A model generated the notes under the pieces. That model saw nothing but the letters and a program-made list of their open reading frames with translations, ran no database searches and was not told where the DNA came from. From contig JACCIC010000036.1 in assembly GCA_018907035.1 (NCBI GenBank), forward strand, positions 1,595,001 to 1,659,000: 64,000 bases of DNA. Reading direction: 5' to 3'. Positions 1-15,048 of the stretch are shown in pieces (within the stretch, counting starts at the first letter, position 1; each line of letters begins with the position of its first letter). This DNA is from Sycobia sp. Sy_11 (taxonomy: Eukaryota > Arthropoda > Insecta > Hymenoptera > Epichrysomallidae). The position numbers and the translations under genes were made by a program.

Positions 1-432
1 GAAGTATTTACAAATGATTTACTCCGGGTAAGTACAGTAGAATATTGCATTTCTAGTTCTTTTCATCGTTGTTATATACGCTCGCAAAAATATTAAAGAA
101 AACTCGAATGGATATAGGAAAACTTTTTAATAAGCGATAAAACTTCAAGGAGATATACTTCGAAACAGCTGTCGCGAGCAACAAACTGCCTTCCCGTGTT
201 AAAGAAGAAGGAACGATGAAAAAAAATTAATCGAAGCTTTCATAAAAACCGTAGAAAATAACCGAGCGTGTGTGTATGTGAGAGAGAAAGAGAGAGGGGA
301 AGAGAGAAAAGGAGAGGAAGAGACTGAGGCGGTCTTACGAGTTCTCGACTCCGAGGACTGTAATTCGCGAAACCTCGCAATAAATCCACCCGCGGTTTTA
401 CTCAGACGAGTTCCGTCGTCCCCTCTCTTTTT

Positions 433-436
<4 letters not shown>

Positions 437-482
<46 letters not shown>
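437..482. repeat. (AT)n microsatellite
   Basis: A perfect AT array of about 46 bp, followed by a short GTGT-rich stretch. Confidence 0.95.
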
Positions 483-484
<2 letters not shown>

Positions 485-662
485 GCGTGTGTGTATGTGT
501 ATATAATCGACCTATTCCATGTGACCGCGGGTCATCATCATTGAAGTCGCGTGCTGACGCATCGCTTGGCGCACGGGCAGCACAGCGTTGCGCTACACAG
601 CTGCCTCATATAGGCGAAGCACTATATAAATATAGTATTGGTCACGTCGCGTGTATATATAT

Positions 663-665
<3 letters not shown>

Positions 666-718
<53 letters not shown>

Positions 719-720
719 AT
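666..720. repeat. (TA)n microsatellite
   Basis: A TA array with two TG interruptions near its right end. Confidence 0.95.
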
Positions 721-1744
721 GCTCACGCCCCCCATTGTTTCTATCGCATTGTGCCGGCCGAAAGGGGCTCAAGGCCTCCCTCCCCGTTTAAAATGATGCG
801 TGAGCAGGGAACGGGGAAGGTGGCCCTCGAGAGAAATCGTCAGCAAGGCGAGGATGCAGCACGCCCGTTCGAGCCGCCCGAGAGAAAATTCAGGCATTAC
901 CGGGCATTTACGGTCGAGCGAAGATGCTGGGGGGGAGTGCGAGATGGGGAGTGGGTGGTGGCGAGCTATATAATTTAATCATCGGGTCTCTATTTCTCTT
1001 TCCTCATACCGTCGAACTGCGTGTAATTAAGTTCGCGGCTGAGCACCGGGAGTGAGTGTGATGAAAGGCTCGGGGAGAGGGGCGGGGTGGGACAGTTTGA
1101 ACGTTAAAGCGGCATATACTGAATTTCGAGCGATTCAGCGGAATGGGCAGGACGAGTCCTCGAGAGAAGACGCAATATATCGGAAAAATATTGCCGGGGA
1201 GACGTATCGGGAGCGCGCATGGTGGGTAAAGTTTAAAAGGCTTTTAAACTTAATCGTGAGAAAGCTTTTCAAGACATATAGGCGGTTCTTCCGGTTTTAC
1301 GGCTTTTACATAACGGCCTTGAAGATAGATATAGAGGAGTTTGACGCGAGATATTAATTGAACTGTTACGTAAAATATAATTATAATATCTCGTTAACGG
1401 GTAACGCTGACGCGCCTCGTATTAATCTTCAAATTAAAATACGCGTGCGGGGGAATTTCAGCTGTTCTGTCAATGCAATTGTCGAAAAATACCATCTTTC
1501 GAACATATATGTATATATAATCTTTATATGTATGTATAAAGAAACTCGTTCATCCTCATCCTTAATAAATCTTATACGTCCGTATATATCTAGAAGGTTT
1601 ACCAGTAGATGAACAATACCGCGTAATCTAAATGCGCGCGTATGACTAATTAACATTATCAAAACCGTATATAATGGATAAACTCGGAATTTCATCATTA
1701 TTATAGCCATAGTCCAAAGAGGAATATATCCAGTTAACCATCTG

Positions 1745-1746
<2 letters not shown>

Positions 1747-1795
<49 letters not shown>
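1747..1795. repeat. (TC)n microsatellite
   Basis: A perfect TC array of about 49 bp. Confidence 0.95.
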
Positions 1796-1798
<3 letters not shown>

Positions 1799-3543
1799 GC
1801 AATGCGCGTATGCCGCGCCAAGTCGGCTATACGTCTATTACGCGATGAAAATAAATGACTAAAGCGCAGAGCGCAGCTGGGATTTGTGCCGATACTTAAT
1901 ATTTGGAACCTCGCTTCCCGCGACGCGCTACCCTTTTGATAAAATCCCTCTTGCTATGTAAGCCATTTACGAATGTCATAACCCGAGTAAATTCTGCAAA
2001 ACATTGCGGAATTCGAGACAAATATTGTCGCGGGTGGGATATTATATAAAACATATCGAGCTCGTTTTAAGCGTCGACCTACATCATAAAAATTAGGGTT
2101 ATCTTTATATTTGGCTTCAAATCTTCAATGCTTCAACCGATACTTTTTAACAATAAACTTACCTGGCTTTGAGTTTTCTGGGCTTGATACAAATTCTTTT
2201 TTTCAGGCCTTTTCTCGTTTTCTTATATTCATGAAATTCTCGAGCAAATGCTCGTTTGGGTCTTCTGAATTCTTTGCGAGAGTAAGGAATAATAATAGCA
2301 ATCAATAGAGAATCAGAGGTGATCCCCTCAAGCTATTTCTGAGCTAATGAGCTACTATCATTTCAATAGTAAATATATAGATATATAAATGATAAAATGT
2401 TCCAAAGAATACCTAAAGAGATAAGTAATTAATCTAATAACAAGTGTATATGTGCAGCGAATACCGTCTTAGCAACAAGAAATGCAGCATGATATTAATC
2501 TACTAAGGATTGAATTTATTATACTGAGAGAAATTGATAAAAATATTTTCAATTTTTTTTTATCGTTTTGAGACGGACTCGGTTAAATCAAAAAGCTCGA
2601 TTCTTCTTTTTTAAAAAAATTCTATTTTTACACAGGAAGTGCTATGAAATAGTGATTTTTACTATAAAATACAGTAAATTGATCAAGAATAATTTTATTA
2701 ATAAGTTTTATTATAATAAATTTACTTTATTTTAATAATAACTTACATTTTAAGTTTTTCAATAGACGCAATTTATATTAAAATTCAAAGAAAAATAGCA
2801 AATTTACATATTTAATTTCTCTGAATGTATAGAGTGAATAAGTTATATATTAATGATCGAATTCCAATGCAAATATAAATAATATATGTATATAGTAGTA
2901 AATATCTTATTTAAGGAACGACGATAAACTTTTATTTTTATCATTAGTTCCTTTGCTTTTTATACGAATCATAGAAAATTATATTTACTATAATCATGAG
3001 CATTAACTTACGCTTAGGACTAGAATCAAAATTCTTCATTGATTGATAATTTTAAATTAATAGTTTTCGTTATTATAATGTCGTGTGCAAGTAAGCATTA
3101 CGTTAATTATTGAATAATTTCATATCAAAAACCTTTTGAGCACGGAATTCCTATAAATTCGAGAACTTGGGCGCTCACCCCGTGCTATAAAACCAGTGTG
3201 CACTGATTCATGCAACTCTGATCTGCATAACGGTATAGGCCTATTTTGTACAGGCACTTCTAGCTCGACGTGCATGCAGACGGACAAAAAAACTCAAATT
3301 CACATTCAGCATATATAATTGATGGCAAGTGCTTGGGAATAATATGGACTTGATTTTCAATCGCCGTCATTGGTTACAAATTAAAAACATAGTATTTTTA
3401 CATCGAAACGCAAGTAATTTATTAAGCCTTGTCAATCTTCCTGCTTATTTTGTTCGGTAATGTAAAATTATTTTGTAAACAAAATTATGTCTTTAAAGTG
3501 CAACCCTATTAACGTCACTATATAGCGTGGCCTGCTGCTGAAG

Positions 3544-3545
<2 letters not shown>

Positions 3546-3580
<35 letters not shown>
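3546..3580. repeat. (TA)n microsatellite
   Basis: A perfect TA array of about 35 bp. Confidence 0.95.
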
Positions 3581-3586
<6 letters not shown>

Positions 3587-3752
3587 AAGGTAGTGATATT
3601 AATAACGTTAAAGAAATTAGGGTATAAAAATACCCTTATGTACGATTATAAAGTATAATATGACAGAATTTTTCATGATAACGTATTCGGATATAAAAAA
3701 AGAAACTTATGATGTGAAAGGCTAAATTAAATTTTTTCTCTAAGCAGGATGA

Positions 3753-3755
<3 letters not shown>

Positions 3756-3804
<49 letters not shown>

Positions 3805-3816
3805 CATGCATATATA
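3756..3816. repeat. (AT)n microsatellite, interrupted
   Basis: An AT array broken by two CAT units. Confidence 0.93.
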
Positions 3817-6369
3817 GTTCAGGTCTTAGAAATTTATAGAATAGAAAGTCCGGGTTATTTCTCTTAGTTGTAATCCTTGCACAAAGGGAGAGCGAGAGGG
3901 CGAAAGTCGCTTTAATGCGCATAAAATACTCGTTCGTTCGATAAAGTAATGCATCTTCACACAAGGATTGAAAGCCCGAAGCGCATCGATGGCCAAATGT
4001 ATTCACATACTCTGGACTCTTTGCGCGTGTATATCACATTGCATGCTCGCATGCGGAAATACCGAGCAGCACCTTCGATTTTGCGAGTGGATTGCCAGCG
4101 GTGATCGTCCTGGCCGCTCACCCGCGAACACTTTCTAAGTTATATATACGAAAGTTACGATGAAAGTATGTATACACATTCGCGCGCCCGCACGCGCACA
4201 CACTCACGTCACTAGAGTCTTATTGGCAAATTATGATCGTGTACGTAACGGCTATAATGTACTTGACAGCAGCATATTGGTCGCACTGTTCCTCTGAAAT
4301 GTACGTGCGACTATTTTGATGAATGACCTATCGCTTTATGTTTGTGGACTCGCAGTATAAAGACGAATGCACTATGACATAATTTTTTATGTGAGCTCTA
4401 TTCTTCAAAAATTGATATTTATTTCGATTATCGTCAAAGGAACAAAACTATGTCTACCTAAAGTGTACTTGTATATTCTGTTTTTTTTTCAAACAATATT
4501 AATGGTAGACGAACTGTCCTGTTCCAGATCCAAAGTTATTTTTTTAAAGAGGATAGTGCAGCAACTAGTCAAACGTCGCAACGAATTAATTTGTAGTTAG
4601 TTTTATACTACCAATTTCTGCCCTCAAAAGGGATTCTCAACCAGATTATTTTTCTTTATACAAAGGATAAAGGTTGCCTATTCTTTTTAATTTCTTTTTT
4701 TTGTCAATACATAATTAAATAAAAGCAATCGTCTATTAAAAGTATTATGAAAAAAGCAAAAGTGGACAGTAAAAAATTTAATTTCTGAAAAATATCATGA
4801 ATTTATAAACTTTGCTTAAGAAGATTAGTATTTGATTTTTTTAAATGAAATCAGTCATAAAAGAATGAAACCTCGAATATTATTTACCCCTAATAAATCA
4901 CTTTACCAGTGGCCTATTAACATTAAGCTTACTTTAATTTAATGTACCTACCTATTATTTCAAAAGATTTTCTCACAATTTTTTTTCTTCAAAACCGCGT
5001 ATAATATGAAGCCTTGCGATTGCAATTAATGAAACCACCAGCCGTAAAGATAAAATCGAAAGATTAAAAAATCATTTCGAATGGTTTATCGGAAATTTTA
5101 AAGAATAATAATATGTCACTTGAGGTCCCGCCATTGTATAAGCTTTTCTGACAGACGGATCCTTTATAATGCCTGTGACAACGATCTTAACCAAGCAGTG
5201 GTCACTGGTAACTGTTACGAAATTAAATGTACGAATGGAAATATTAGCCACAGAATTATAATACAAAATTTTAAGCAATACATTTTTATATCTTAAAAAT
5301 GTATGATTTACTTTTTAATTTATAATTCTAGCTCATCTATTCAATGCTTGGCTAGAAGCTTTTCTAGACATTTGTTATAATTTATTTTATTTAAAACGTT
5401 TCTATTATTAAATTGACTTGGTAAGCATTCAATTAAATATCTTAATTTTAAAAGAAGTATTATCAGTATAGAAAATCATAACAAAATTTAAAAATTCCAT
5501 AATTAATATAATTAATATTTATTAAGGTGATTAATATTTGTTTGTATAACATCGAAGTTATAACTTTCAATATATCAATTAAATTATAACTTTCTATACA
5601 AACAATTTTATTATTCAAGACGTTTTCCATTCCCCTACTAACAATCCTAAATTTTTTCACGCATCCAAAATCAGAAGTCCCACTATCCTCCCCCTCTTTC
5701 TATTGAATTAACTTTCTTTTGTATTAACTACAAAGACAGCTTACGATCTAAATTATTTCAGCTATGAGGTTAGTACTTTCACAAATATACATATATATCA
5801 AACAAAACCATATACGCTTCAAATATATCTACCTGCACTTCCGTTCTCTACACTACTTCGACCTCTATTCATATTTCTAATAATCATGTGCCCATTTCCA
5901 CTACAAAAATATCAAATCATCTCCAGTTAAGGAGTTGCATTGATTGATGATATTGTAAAATCTGACAATGATGATCATTCTTTGGTTACAACTTTTCAGG
6001 TTTCACATGATCTGATTAGATGTAACGAATGATGAATAAAAATGAATTTATTACATGCCAGTGGTTCTCAGGGGTTACCATAGTATTTTATCCTGATATT
6101 TGTTATCATCTGATGGATTTAACGCAAATTTTCTATTCCTCGGATACTTCTCTGAATTATCGAATGAGTCTCCCTGAAATTTAAAATGATTTGAAACATA
6201 TTATCTACAATCCTAGCTTGATTTCTTAGTTGTTAGCTAATAAAACTTTTCAAGCTGTAAAAATTCTCTACCTCTCTCTTACTTTTCTTATATTAATTAG
6301 GATCAATTTAATAATATAACGACTCGTATTATTTATGATAAGAATCATGAATTGTATATTCAAATTGCA

Positions 6370-6990
6370 TTTGGCGACATTGAACCCTATTTTAAGAGGA
6401 TAAACTTCTTTGCAAGTAAAGCTTTTATTGGACTCCCATAAAAGACCTAAGTCTAAATATAGCTGAGATAAAAACTATTTTACCAGGTCTTCTTATTGTG
6501 TATATAAATTCAGACGTGTGGTAAAGATGTATGTTAACTTTCAGAGTGTTCATATATACCATCCAATTTTTCTGTGAAGAACTAAGGTGTGATGCTTGAT
6601 CCGAAATTGGCCTGGGTAAAACAAAAGTCCCCGTTATTTCTCTGAGTCTTGAATGCATCTTTTTCTGTGAGTTTATTACTAGTCCTTCGCTTTAACTGAA
6701 ATTTACTACGAGATGTCAAATTGATCTGTTGTCCAGGATATTAATCTACTATGATGTGTATTGGTTTTGTATTCTGCACTTGCTTAATGTAGTTATAACT
6801 TGCACAATGAAATTATATTCACTTATGCATGGAAGCGTAAATATGCAGTCAAATGGGATCAAATTTCTTATAGAACAAGAATGCTTAAGGAATGCATTCT
6901 CCTACAGTCCATTTTCCTTTTGTGCAGAAGACTAATAAGCATATTATCGCATATTTTTCATGCAAATATAGGATATATTTATGATATAAA
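6370..6990 (+). pseudogene. Probable heavily decayed LINE reverse transcriptase C-terminal part
   Basis: The + strand carries GVMLDPKLAW (6586-6615), which matches the LGVxLDxKLxW box found after motif C in many non-LTR RTs. About 110 bp downstream, in another frame, is LLSRILIYYDVYWF (about 6731-6775), which resembles the VVRPILTYGAVVWW block that normally follows at about this distance. Upstream text is too eroded to name. Several stops and frameshifts separate the blocks. The minus-strand frame at 6425-6658 is a shadow. Because only two blocks are recognisable, this call is moderate. Confidence 0.4.
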
Positions 6991-7804
6991 GAGACACTTG
7001 TGTATTATTTCTCTGAAACGTGTAAGAATGTATATAATCGGCTTAGGAGCACTAGTAGACGTGAGTTGATTAGCAACGTTTCTCCTTTTTGTCTCTTTTT
7101 CCATTGTTTGTCAGCTAGAAAGCTTTGAGTCCTGTAAAGGTTTAAGTAAAGCCTCGTTCACTAGTCTTCGATTATATATAGACAATCTATTCCTACAATA
7201 ATTTTCACATATACTCCGAACCTCAGGGACCTATGAAAACCCTATCCTATAGGCCATTCGAAACTCTTCGTCCCTATCCTTTATCAGAATCCATATTTAT
7301 AATTATATTTTTTCAAACGAGTGCCTAAATTAGAATTCAATTTTATAGTATTTTCACTTTCAAATACAACCCTTATTTAACGCCATATAATTATACTTAC
7401 ATATGTACTAACTATACTTAATGACCTAATGTAAATGTATAATGAAAAAGGAAAAGGAAAATAAATCTAGTACATGAATTATGTATATAATACCTCGTGC
7501 ATATAAATATTTATGTATGAAATTTTACAACGTATTATGCGCAGACTAAATAAATTATATCTATTTATCTGTCTGTCTATCTATCTATCCTTCCCTTTGA
7601 CTGCTTCTCGCCAGCGTCGTGAAGATGCGTGGTATCGGAGTGCCGTTTCTCATAATTACCGGATGCGCATTATATGTAAAGGTATTATACGAAGTACACT
7701 TTACACCGCGCATCAGATGAACGGATTTTGCTATTCCCTTAATTCCTGAATACTTCGTTACGCCCAAGCTTGGAGCTGTGAACATGCTATGTGTTAGCAA
7801 GAAT

Positions 7805-7942
<138 letters not shown>

Positions 7943-8040
7943 ACAATGCGTCAGACTATACGTGCATACATATAAATACACGCATACGAGACTCGAGAAG
8001 CACTCGGGCCTCGCAAACCATCAAGTAGATTGGTGTGTCT

Positions 8041-8041
<1 letters not shown>

Positions 8042-8083
<42 letters not shown>
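8042..8083. repeat. (CT)n microsatellite
   Basis: A perfect CT array of about 42 bp. Confidence 0.95.
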
Positions 8084-8090
<7 letters not shown>

Positions 8091-9104
8091 GCCACATCGG
8101 CAACTATATGACTGTATAATTGCTTGGAAACGAGGATGGTGATGGAAGTCGAATCATCGCGTACGCACAGAAAGCTCGATACCGATCTTCGCACCGAGTT
8201 AATTGTTGTACCTGTCTTTTTATTTTTTCTTTTGTTCTTCCATTTCAATATTATAATGATATTGCTATAACATACCTGAAATATTTCTTTATTAAAATAT
8301 AGTATACATTAGTCGCGATTAATTTTCGAAAATTAGGCTCATTCAGTGTTAGCTCAAGAGTATCGCGCGACAATTATTATCTTAAAACACTTTAGGAGTA
8401 GAAAAAGATAAATAGAGATAAGTATATATAATCAACTCAAATTAAATTGGTCTGGATTACATTATCATGCACATATTCATTTGTATCTTTTACACATCAT
8501 CACATATTCACAGAAGCTGATTTACCTGATTTTAGTTCTATTTTTTTAATATTAACAGATATGGCCACGGAGCGTGTATGTTAACGAATTTATTTAAGGA
8601 AAGTTTATATTAAGAAGCATGGAAGTTTCCTTCTAATAAATTAGCTGTTTGTATGTAATACTGTTTGTATAGAAAATTGTATTTAAATGTTTAATATTTA
8701 AATTAAAGTATTATTCATTATTAGATATTTGTAGCTATCTTTATCACATAATCACGATAGCCCATTTAGAAGGCCAGCGAGAATCTTGAGTGACGGGAAT
8801 GAACCGTTAAAGAAACTAATTTTTCTCTCTCGCATTGATGCCACACGTATGTAAACTGCCATGGCTAACATCAAACAAAACTACATAATAGAAACACTCG
8901 ACCTCGCATCACCTATATTACTGATGAGCCTTTCTCTCTTTCTCCCTCTCTCTCTTCATTTCAACATATCCCGGGCATTATCAGCATCATTCGATTACGA
9001 GCACGCGCGCTCACCTACTCATTCTCACGACTCTCTTTCTCTCGTTCGCGGTAGATTTCACAGTGGGGAAGAAGTGTTGATGTTGCCGTTGAGCATCTAG
9101 TGCA

Positions 9105-9106
<2 letters not shown>

Positions 9107-9163
<57 letters not shown>
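9107..9163. repeat. (TA)n microsatellite
   Basis: A perfect array of about 57 bp at the edge of a short GC-rich stretch (9180-9300). Confidence 0.95.
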
Positions 9164-9165
<2 letters not shown>

Positions 9166-12100
9166 AACACAAAACGCTTTTTCGTAGGATACGGGCGGGG
9201 AAGAATTTTCCCGGAGGACGTTGCCATGGGAACGACGACCGGGCGGTTCTGTCCTCCCCGTCCGCACGGTCCCGTCGCGTTCTTGTCGCTTCTGTATACA
9301 GACGCATATATATACACATCCGCACTCAGCCAAAGTAATGGGTTAGCGTGCGACCAGGTTTTCCGCTTGCTCTTTTATTTTCTGTGAATTATTTCGTTTT
9401 ATTTTTTTGGTGTTTTTCTTTCACTACCATATACCAGATTTGGCAAGAACTCCGCAGAGAATGATATCATTCAAGTCCTTGATCTATCCTCATGATTTTT
9501 TGGCAACTTCACGGACTTGGACGAATATTATTTACGTAAAACGCATGTAAACGAACAATGTTAATGCACATGTGTACCTTTACAGAAAAGCTAGATCGAT
9601 AGATAATCGCAAATTATCACTATATGCTAGATCGTAAAATGTAACAACCGTTGTAAAAATTATTTATGATTTTTATTTTTGCAAGAATAATTCAGAAAGA
9701 AGAAATAAATTTTAAAGATGCACATGACGCGATCGGTAATTTGAGGAAAAAACGGCATTGATTTTTGTCAGTTAGAACATGTTTGTTCCAAATCTAAGAA
9801 TAAAGGACTTTTTCTAATTAGATACGCTTTTAGAAAAAGAAATAATAAAAGGAAAATAAAATAGAGAAAAGCTTCGATGCTCGGAAAAATTAAAACATCG
9901 CTATTTATTTGTTACTTTAAATTTCCAATATCTTATTCTCTACCATTAGATTTATCTTGAAAAACTAGATTTGCACATATTTATGGCTAAACAAAACTCT
10001 CAAATTCTCTAAATCCTACGTCGCCAGTGTGTCATTTTGTTTTTACTCGCTGGCCATATGCTACCGAAAATCCTTTTATTTATCGGCTCCGAATTCTATC
10101 TCACTCTCTCTATCTCTCTATCTATCTCTCGTACTCATACGCTCCTCCTCTTTCTTCAATTGATAGTGCATATTGAAGTTTCATTTTCGGTTTTATTTTC
10201 CGCGCGCGTGGAGCACACTTCAGAATCGTAAGCGCTCTTGCGTCCGCCAAGTCAATCACCCTGTTCTTTTCATTTGTTTTCTCCTTTTTTATTTCATTTT
10301 TTTTTTCTTTCTTTTAATGGCGCTTCTCTCGTTGAAGAACTATATGAGTCGTTCGAGCAGATTTTGACGCGAAACCTCGTCCATGATAAAGCAATATATA
10401 TATAATATAAACGATGTATTGTACGATGCCATGTTATTGTACGGAGGGAAATTTTGCGTGTACATCATGAGTCAGACACGCTCGTATATTATAATATATT
10501 CGTGCGCTAGGACTCATTAACCGGGATTAACGTTCGACTGATGCACTCATTAGTATTCCTTTACGAGGGAACTCGCACGCGGTGCGCGAGTAAAGCGCTA
10601 GGCGGCTTTTTGTTTTTCCCGAATAGCCGCCTAAAGCCTTTGAAGTATATAATCAATGACCCCCGCTTTATTGGTAAGATCATTGAACATCGCTCTGAAT
10701 AATAATAAAAGTGCATTGTTTTTAGTTATAATATACCGGTGATAAACATTATTTTAACGATCTACAAATCTGAAGATTGTGCACAAAGAATTATAATACG
10801 TAGTCAAAAGGAAATAATACGAAAATAACATATCACCGTTCCCCTTAAACTTCGAAAGCGAAGTTTTTAAAAAAAATCATGAATAAAAAAGCGAGTCTAG
10901 ACAAGATAATAGCAGAGTTGCAAGACTGAAATGCACATCGTAGAAATACGACTATTTTTTACAATATTATACATGATTACAACAGTATTATACTTCAGCA
11001 GAGTTAAAAGAGGAGATGTATCTGTAGAAAACTTTGATGCAGATATTTTAAGATCTTAAATATTAATACGATCGTCTGTATTAACAGAGGCCAAAATATG
11101 AAAAGTGTATATTGAAATTATTGGAAGAAAGAGCTGTCTTCAAACTAAAACTCATACGACTTAACTTTACATAGTATCAAAACAATTTTCTGAGAAAGAA
11201 TCAGAATTGGTGCATGTGATGATTTTGCAATATGGCAGCTAATTATGGCAGTTCAATCTAGAAATCCTGTACGAGCAACGATCGAACAATGTCATGAGCA
11301 AGTATCCTGATTGCCTGCGCTTGTTTATTTCTAAATCCCGAACGGGCCAAGACAGAGAGCGGAATTAGACAGGAATCCGATCAAAGCTTACAGGATCACT
11401 ACAGTACTGGAAACGCGTTTATGCGTCAGAACCATTTAATACATTTAATCACAGGATGCGTTCACAAAATTAGAGCTCAGAATGTGTGGCGTAAAGAAAT
11501 TTCCTAATGAAACTGTATATATCGCACTCGAGTAGCATAAACTAATATTTGCTAATCACACCGACAGTCTGGCATTTAGTTTATTATTAAATTGATGGTT
11601 ATTTCTTATTTTATAGCTTTAAGAAAAAAATCAAGAGGCTATGAATTTTTTTATTCGTTTAGTTTTAATACAGAGTTCGGTGGCTTCCTAGGTTTCTTTG
11701 GTAGTTATAGAAAGAAAAATTAATATAGAAATATTTAACCCTATACCTATATATTCGCGATATTATTAAGAGGCACTTGAACTGTGTTATGGTTAATGGA
11801 ATTATTTACTTGTATGTTGACTAATAAGAAATTAGCAAATTAATGAATATGATTCTCCTTGACTTGAAAGTTAAGATAGTTTATCTGTATAAGGTTCGGG
11901 TTATTTAGATTCGTCTATTTGAACACTTCGATGTAGCTCGATGAGCTCATGATACCATATTTATCAAATCGACGATTTATAAAGTGAATATTTTTTTATT
12001 TATGTACAATCAAGAACCATAATAGTACAATTAAAAATATCATATTTGAACTCTTTTTACGTTACTTAACAAAATTTTAATAGATTACCAATAATAAAAG

Positions 12101-13029
12101 AATATTCAGTTTTTTTCGTCGTTTTTCCTATAATGGATTATTTCACCTAACTTGAAAATTTGATCGCTAAAATCCATTATTTTTTAAATAATGATTCACA
12201 TATGAAACAATGTAATATTCTTCCTCTTTTATATTAATAACTGATTCATAGCACGAAAAGCAATTTTAAAAACACGCAAAGTTTTTCATTTCCGAACATG
12301 GATAATTTTAATAATCGACAGCTAACCTCGTTTCGTTTTTATATTGTTTTAAAGCTAAACGAATTATTATTCATCTATTCTTTTGAATTTGAAAAAGCAT
12401 ATAATCGTTAGAAAAAGCTCTCTCGCGTCACTTGAATCATTGAATGAAAACTGCTTTCACAAAAGTAAGAAATAAAAACTAAATACCACTTGTGCATTGC
12501 AGCACACTTAATACTAAAAAATAGATTAAATATTTAACGATTATTTACTATATTATGGCGATATACCAAAGGACCATTGCGTAAATGAAACAGCAAGATA
12601 TGAAAATTCAACCAATTAATAAGGATAAAATGCAATTATCATTTTTTATGGATAAACTCTCATACCACTATTAAAATCAATCTTCCAGACAAGATTATAC
12701 CTTTCAGATAAATCTAAGCACAATTGAAAGAATAGCTATAATATTTTTCAGAAAAATCATATTTCTTTTTTGTATAACTGCACGATCATGGTCTAATCGC
12801 CAGACGCTGTGTGTAAACATTATAGCTATATAATTGTTACATACATGTAATCGTTGAAGAAAAAAAATGGCAAAAAGGAACATTTAACATAATGATCCAG
12901 GTGAATTATAAGTCTTCCTCCGTTTCCTTTGTTATAAAATACTGCGTGACACTGTTTCACGCGCTCGGTCACGCGCACTTATAACTTAGTCTAGAGCCAT
13001 ATAACTATACTAATTCTTATAAATATAGA

Positions 13030-13032
<3 letters not shown>

Positions 13033-13072
<40 letters not shown>
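13033..13072. repeat. (TA)n microsatellite
   Basis: A perfect array of 40 bp, followed by CATATGCACATACGTACACA-type sequence. Confidence 0.95.
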
Positions 13073-13077
<5 letters not shown>

Positions 13078-14905
13078 GCACATACGTACACACACTACGT
13101 ATGCATAAAATACATATAAAATGTTTAACAACTGCGGGTGAAATACGTCATCCATGCCGAGTTCAATCGATCACGTTCTCTCTCTCCCTCTCTCTCTCTT
13201 TCTCTCTCAGTATCTATCTTTCAATTGTGTATAAAACAGACTATATATGCGTATGCAAGTAAGGCACAGATTTCATCCAACGATGCCTCGGAATCTTTAC
13301 ACTGCACCCCAATGAGTAAAAAAGCGGGACACGCGAACCTGAAGACTATAAGAATCAATGTTGTTATAAATATACATCTCTCTAGATTATCGTATGATCT
13401 TTAAACGCCTTTTGAAACGCGCGTAGGAGCGATGCGAGCATCTGTACGTACAAGACAAATTAATATTATATTAGCAGTATATGTGAACGGTCATGGAATG
13501 AAAAATAGGATACCTTGCATTTTATAAAAACTAAAGGTGCGCTCTCATACCATTTTTCAATATCGATATATTTGTCTCTATAAATAATATTATACTCGTA
13601 TAGTTTAAACGTACATTACCTCCATCATTGAAATAGTCGACGAATATACTACTTTCAATAAATATATTCATATTACTGGATAAATAAATTTTTATAGAAC
13701 GTAACATAACATAACCGTTGTCCTCGTAAGTAAAATTATAAGTACAATGATTTCTTAGATCAGGTGTAAAGTGACGAGTAAAAAAATACTGCAAATTCAA
13801 CTGATGTTCGAAGATCTAATATGAATTAGATAAGTGAGTAGAAATAAAAATATCTAGATTTTGAATATTAGTTTGACGATGATGCGATTTTACTAGGCGA
13901 TGGTATTAAAATGGCCAATCAGAAAATTCTCATAATCCCATGATATATTCTAGTCCCATAATTTATAGTATACAGAGTGAATAATAACTTATAATGTCCT
14001 ATAAATCAGTTACTCAAGAAATAAGATTTATCTGAAGGGTTTTATTAACATTTTGTTCATTCCGATATGTCAGAAGATCTTGATTGCATTACTCTTGTAT
14101 ACAGTGGTTCTCACAATGTCACTTGACAAGATTCAAAATCTGACGATATTTTAGATCAATTTGTCCATATTAATATTTTTCTTTGCAATAAGTTTCTATA
14201 ATCAATAACATAAAGACACAAATATTTCGTATAGAAAAGTGATAGTAAAATCTAATCAATCTTGAAAGAAGCTAATTGTTGAAATATAACTTGGCATGGC
14301 AAAAAACGATATTCATCCTGTTTTGAAAAGCTATAATTAGTATATTCCTAGCAGAATTAAAGAACATTTTCACAACAATACTTGTTTATTTTTCACGCTG
14401 AAATGGCTATTAATATTTATAAAGTTTTCCACCTTTCTTAGACAATTACAATCATTAATAATGGATAAGACAAAGTCCAATCAATTTTTTTTTCAACAAA
14501 TCGAGAATTAAAGCATGCAAATCGCAATTCATTTAAGATTAACATTGAGATTAACATTTAGAGACCATTAATTGGAAATCAAACTGATCTACTAGTGTAT
14601 GTCCAGTTTTCGGTAAATATATAGTATAATTTACTCAGTTTGATTTTAATCTTTTTTTAGGCATTCAAACGGGCTCATACTTGGTTTTCAAAGCATTAAG
14701 AATTGTAAGATTTCTACCAAGTATTGAATACATTTCTTTAAAAGCTTATTTGAATCACCGTCTTTTATTCAATTTTCCTGCACCTTCACTTAAGCATGAC
14801 ATTGAATAAAACATTGCAGCATTCCACTTGTTTCTTAAGACTTTTTCTATTAATGAATGACACATACTTTTCTCTGATAGTCTGAACGTCTATCTCTCTT
14901 CTTTT

Positions 14906-14907
<2 letters not shown>

Positions 14908-14949
<42 letters not shown>
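14908..14949. repeat. (TC)n microsatellite
   Basis: A perfect array of about 42 bp, 57 bp upstream of a TA array. Confidence 0.95.
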
Positions 14950-14955
<6 letters not shown>

Positions 14956-15001
14956 ATCTCTGTATCTCTTTCACGTTCTACAATGAGTCACATTTTTTAT
15001 A

Positions 15002-15005
<4 letters not shown>

Positions 15006-15046
<41 letters not shown>
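15006..15046. repeat. (AT)n microsatellite
   Basis: A perfect array of about 41 bp. Confidence 0.95.

Positions 15047-15048
<2 letters not shown>

Larger units (their letters stand above)
1..1740. other. Moderately GC-rich non-coding stretch
   Basis: Two AT arrays are set in mixed-composition DNA with GA-rich (270-330) and CpG-containing stretches (740-960, 1040-1230). Open frames here (for example 272-544, 481-978 and 1052-1357) translate to low-complexity or array-derived sequence and show no recognisable domain. It could be a promoter or untranslated region, but nothing proves this. Confidence 0.45.
1800..6369. other. AT-rich stretch without recognised genes
   Basis: Apart from AT arrays at 3.5-3.8 kb, this is AT-rich DNA with no frame that looks like an exon. 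A minus-strand frame at 5072-5278 contains TVTSDHCLVK, which faintly recalls the end of a LINE endonuclease but is too short to call. Confidence 0.45.

Noticed and set aside
5072..5278. Minus-strand frame with TVTSDHCLVK as a LINE endonuclease end
   Set aside because: Only one three-residue SDH motif fits and no neighbouring endonuclease block was found.
8921..8928. CTGATGAG as a second hammerhead core
   Set aside because: No GAAA box, stem II or PLE similarity follows; the downstream sequence is a TC-rich tract.
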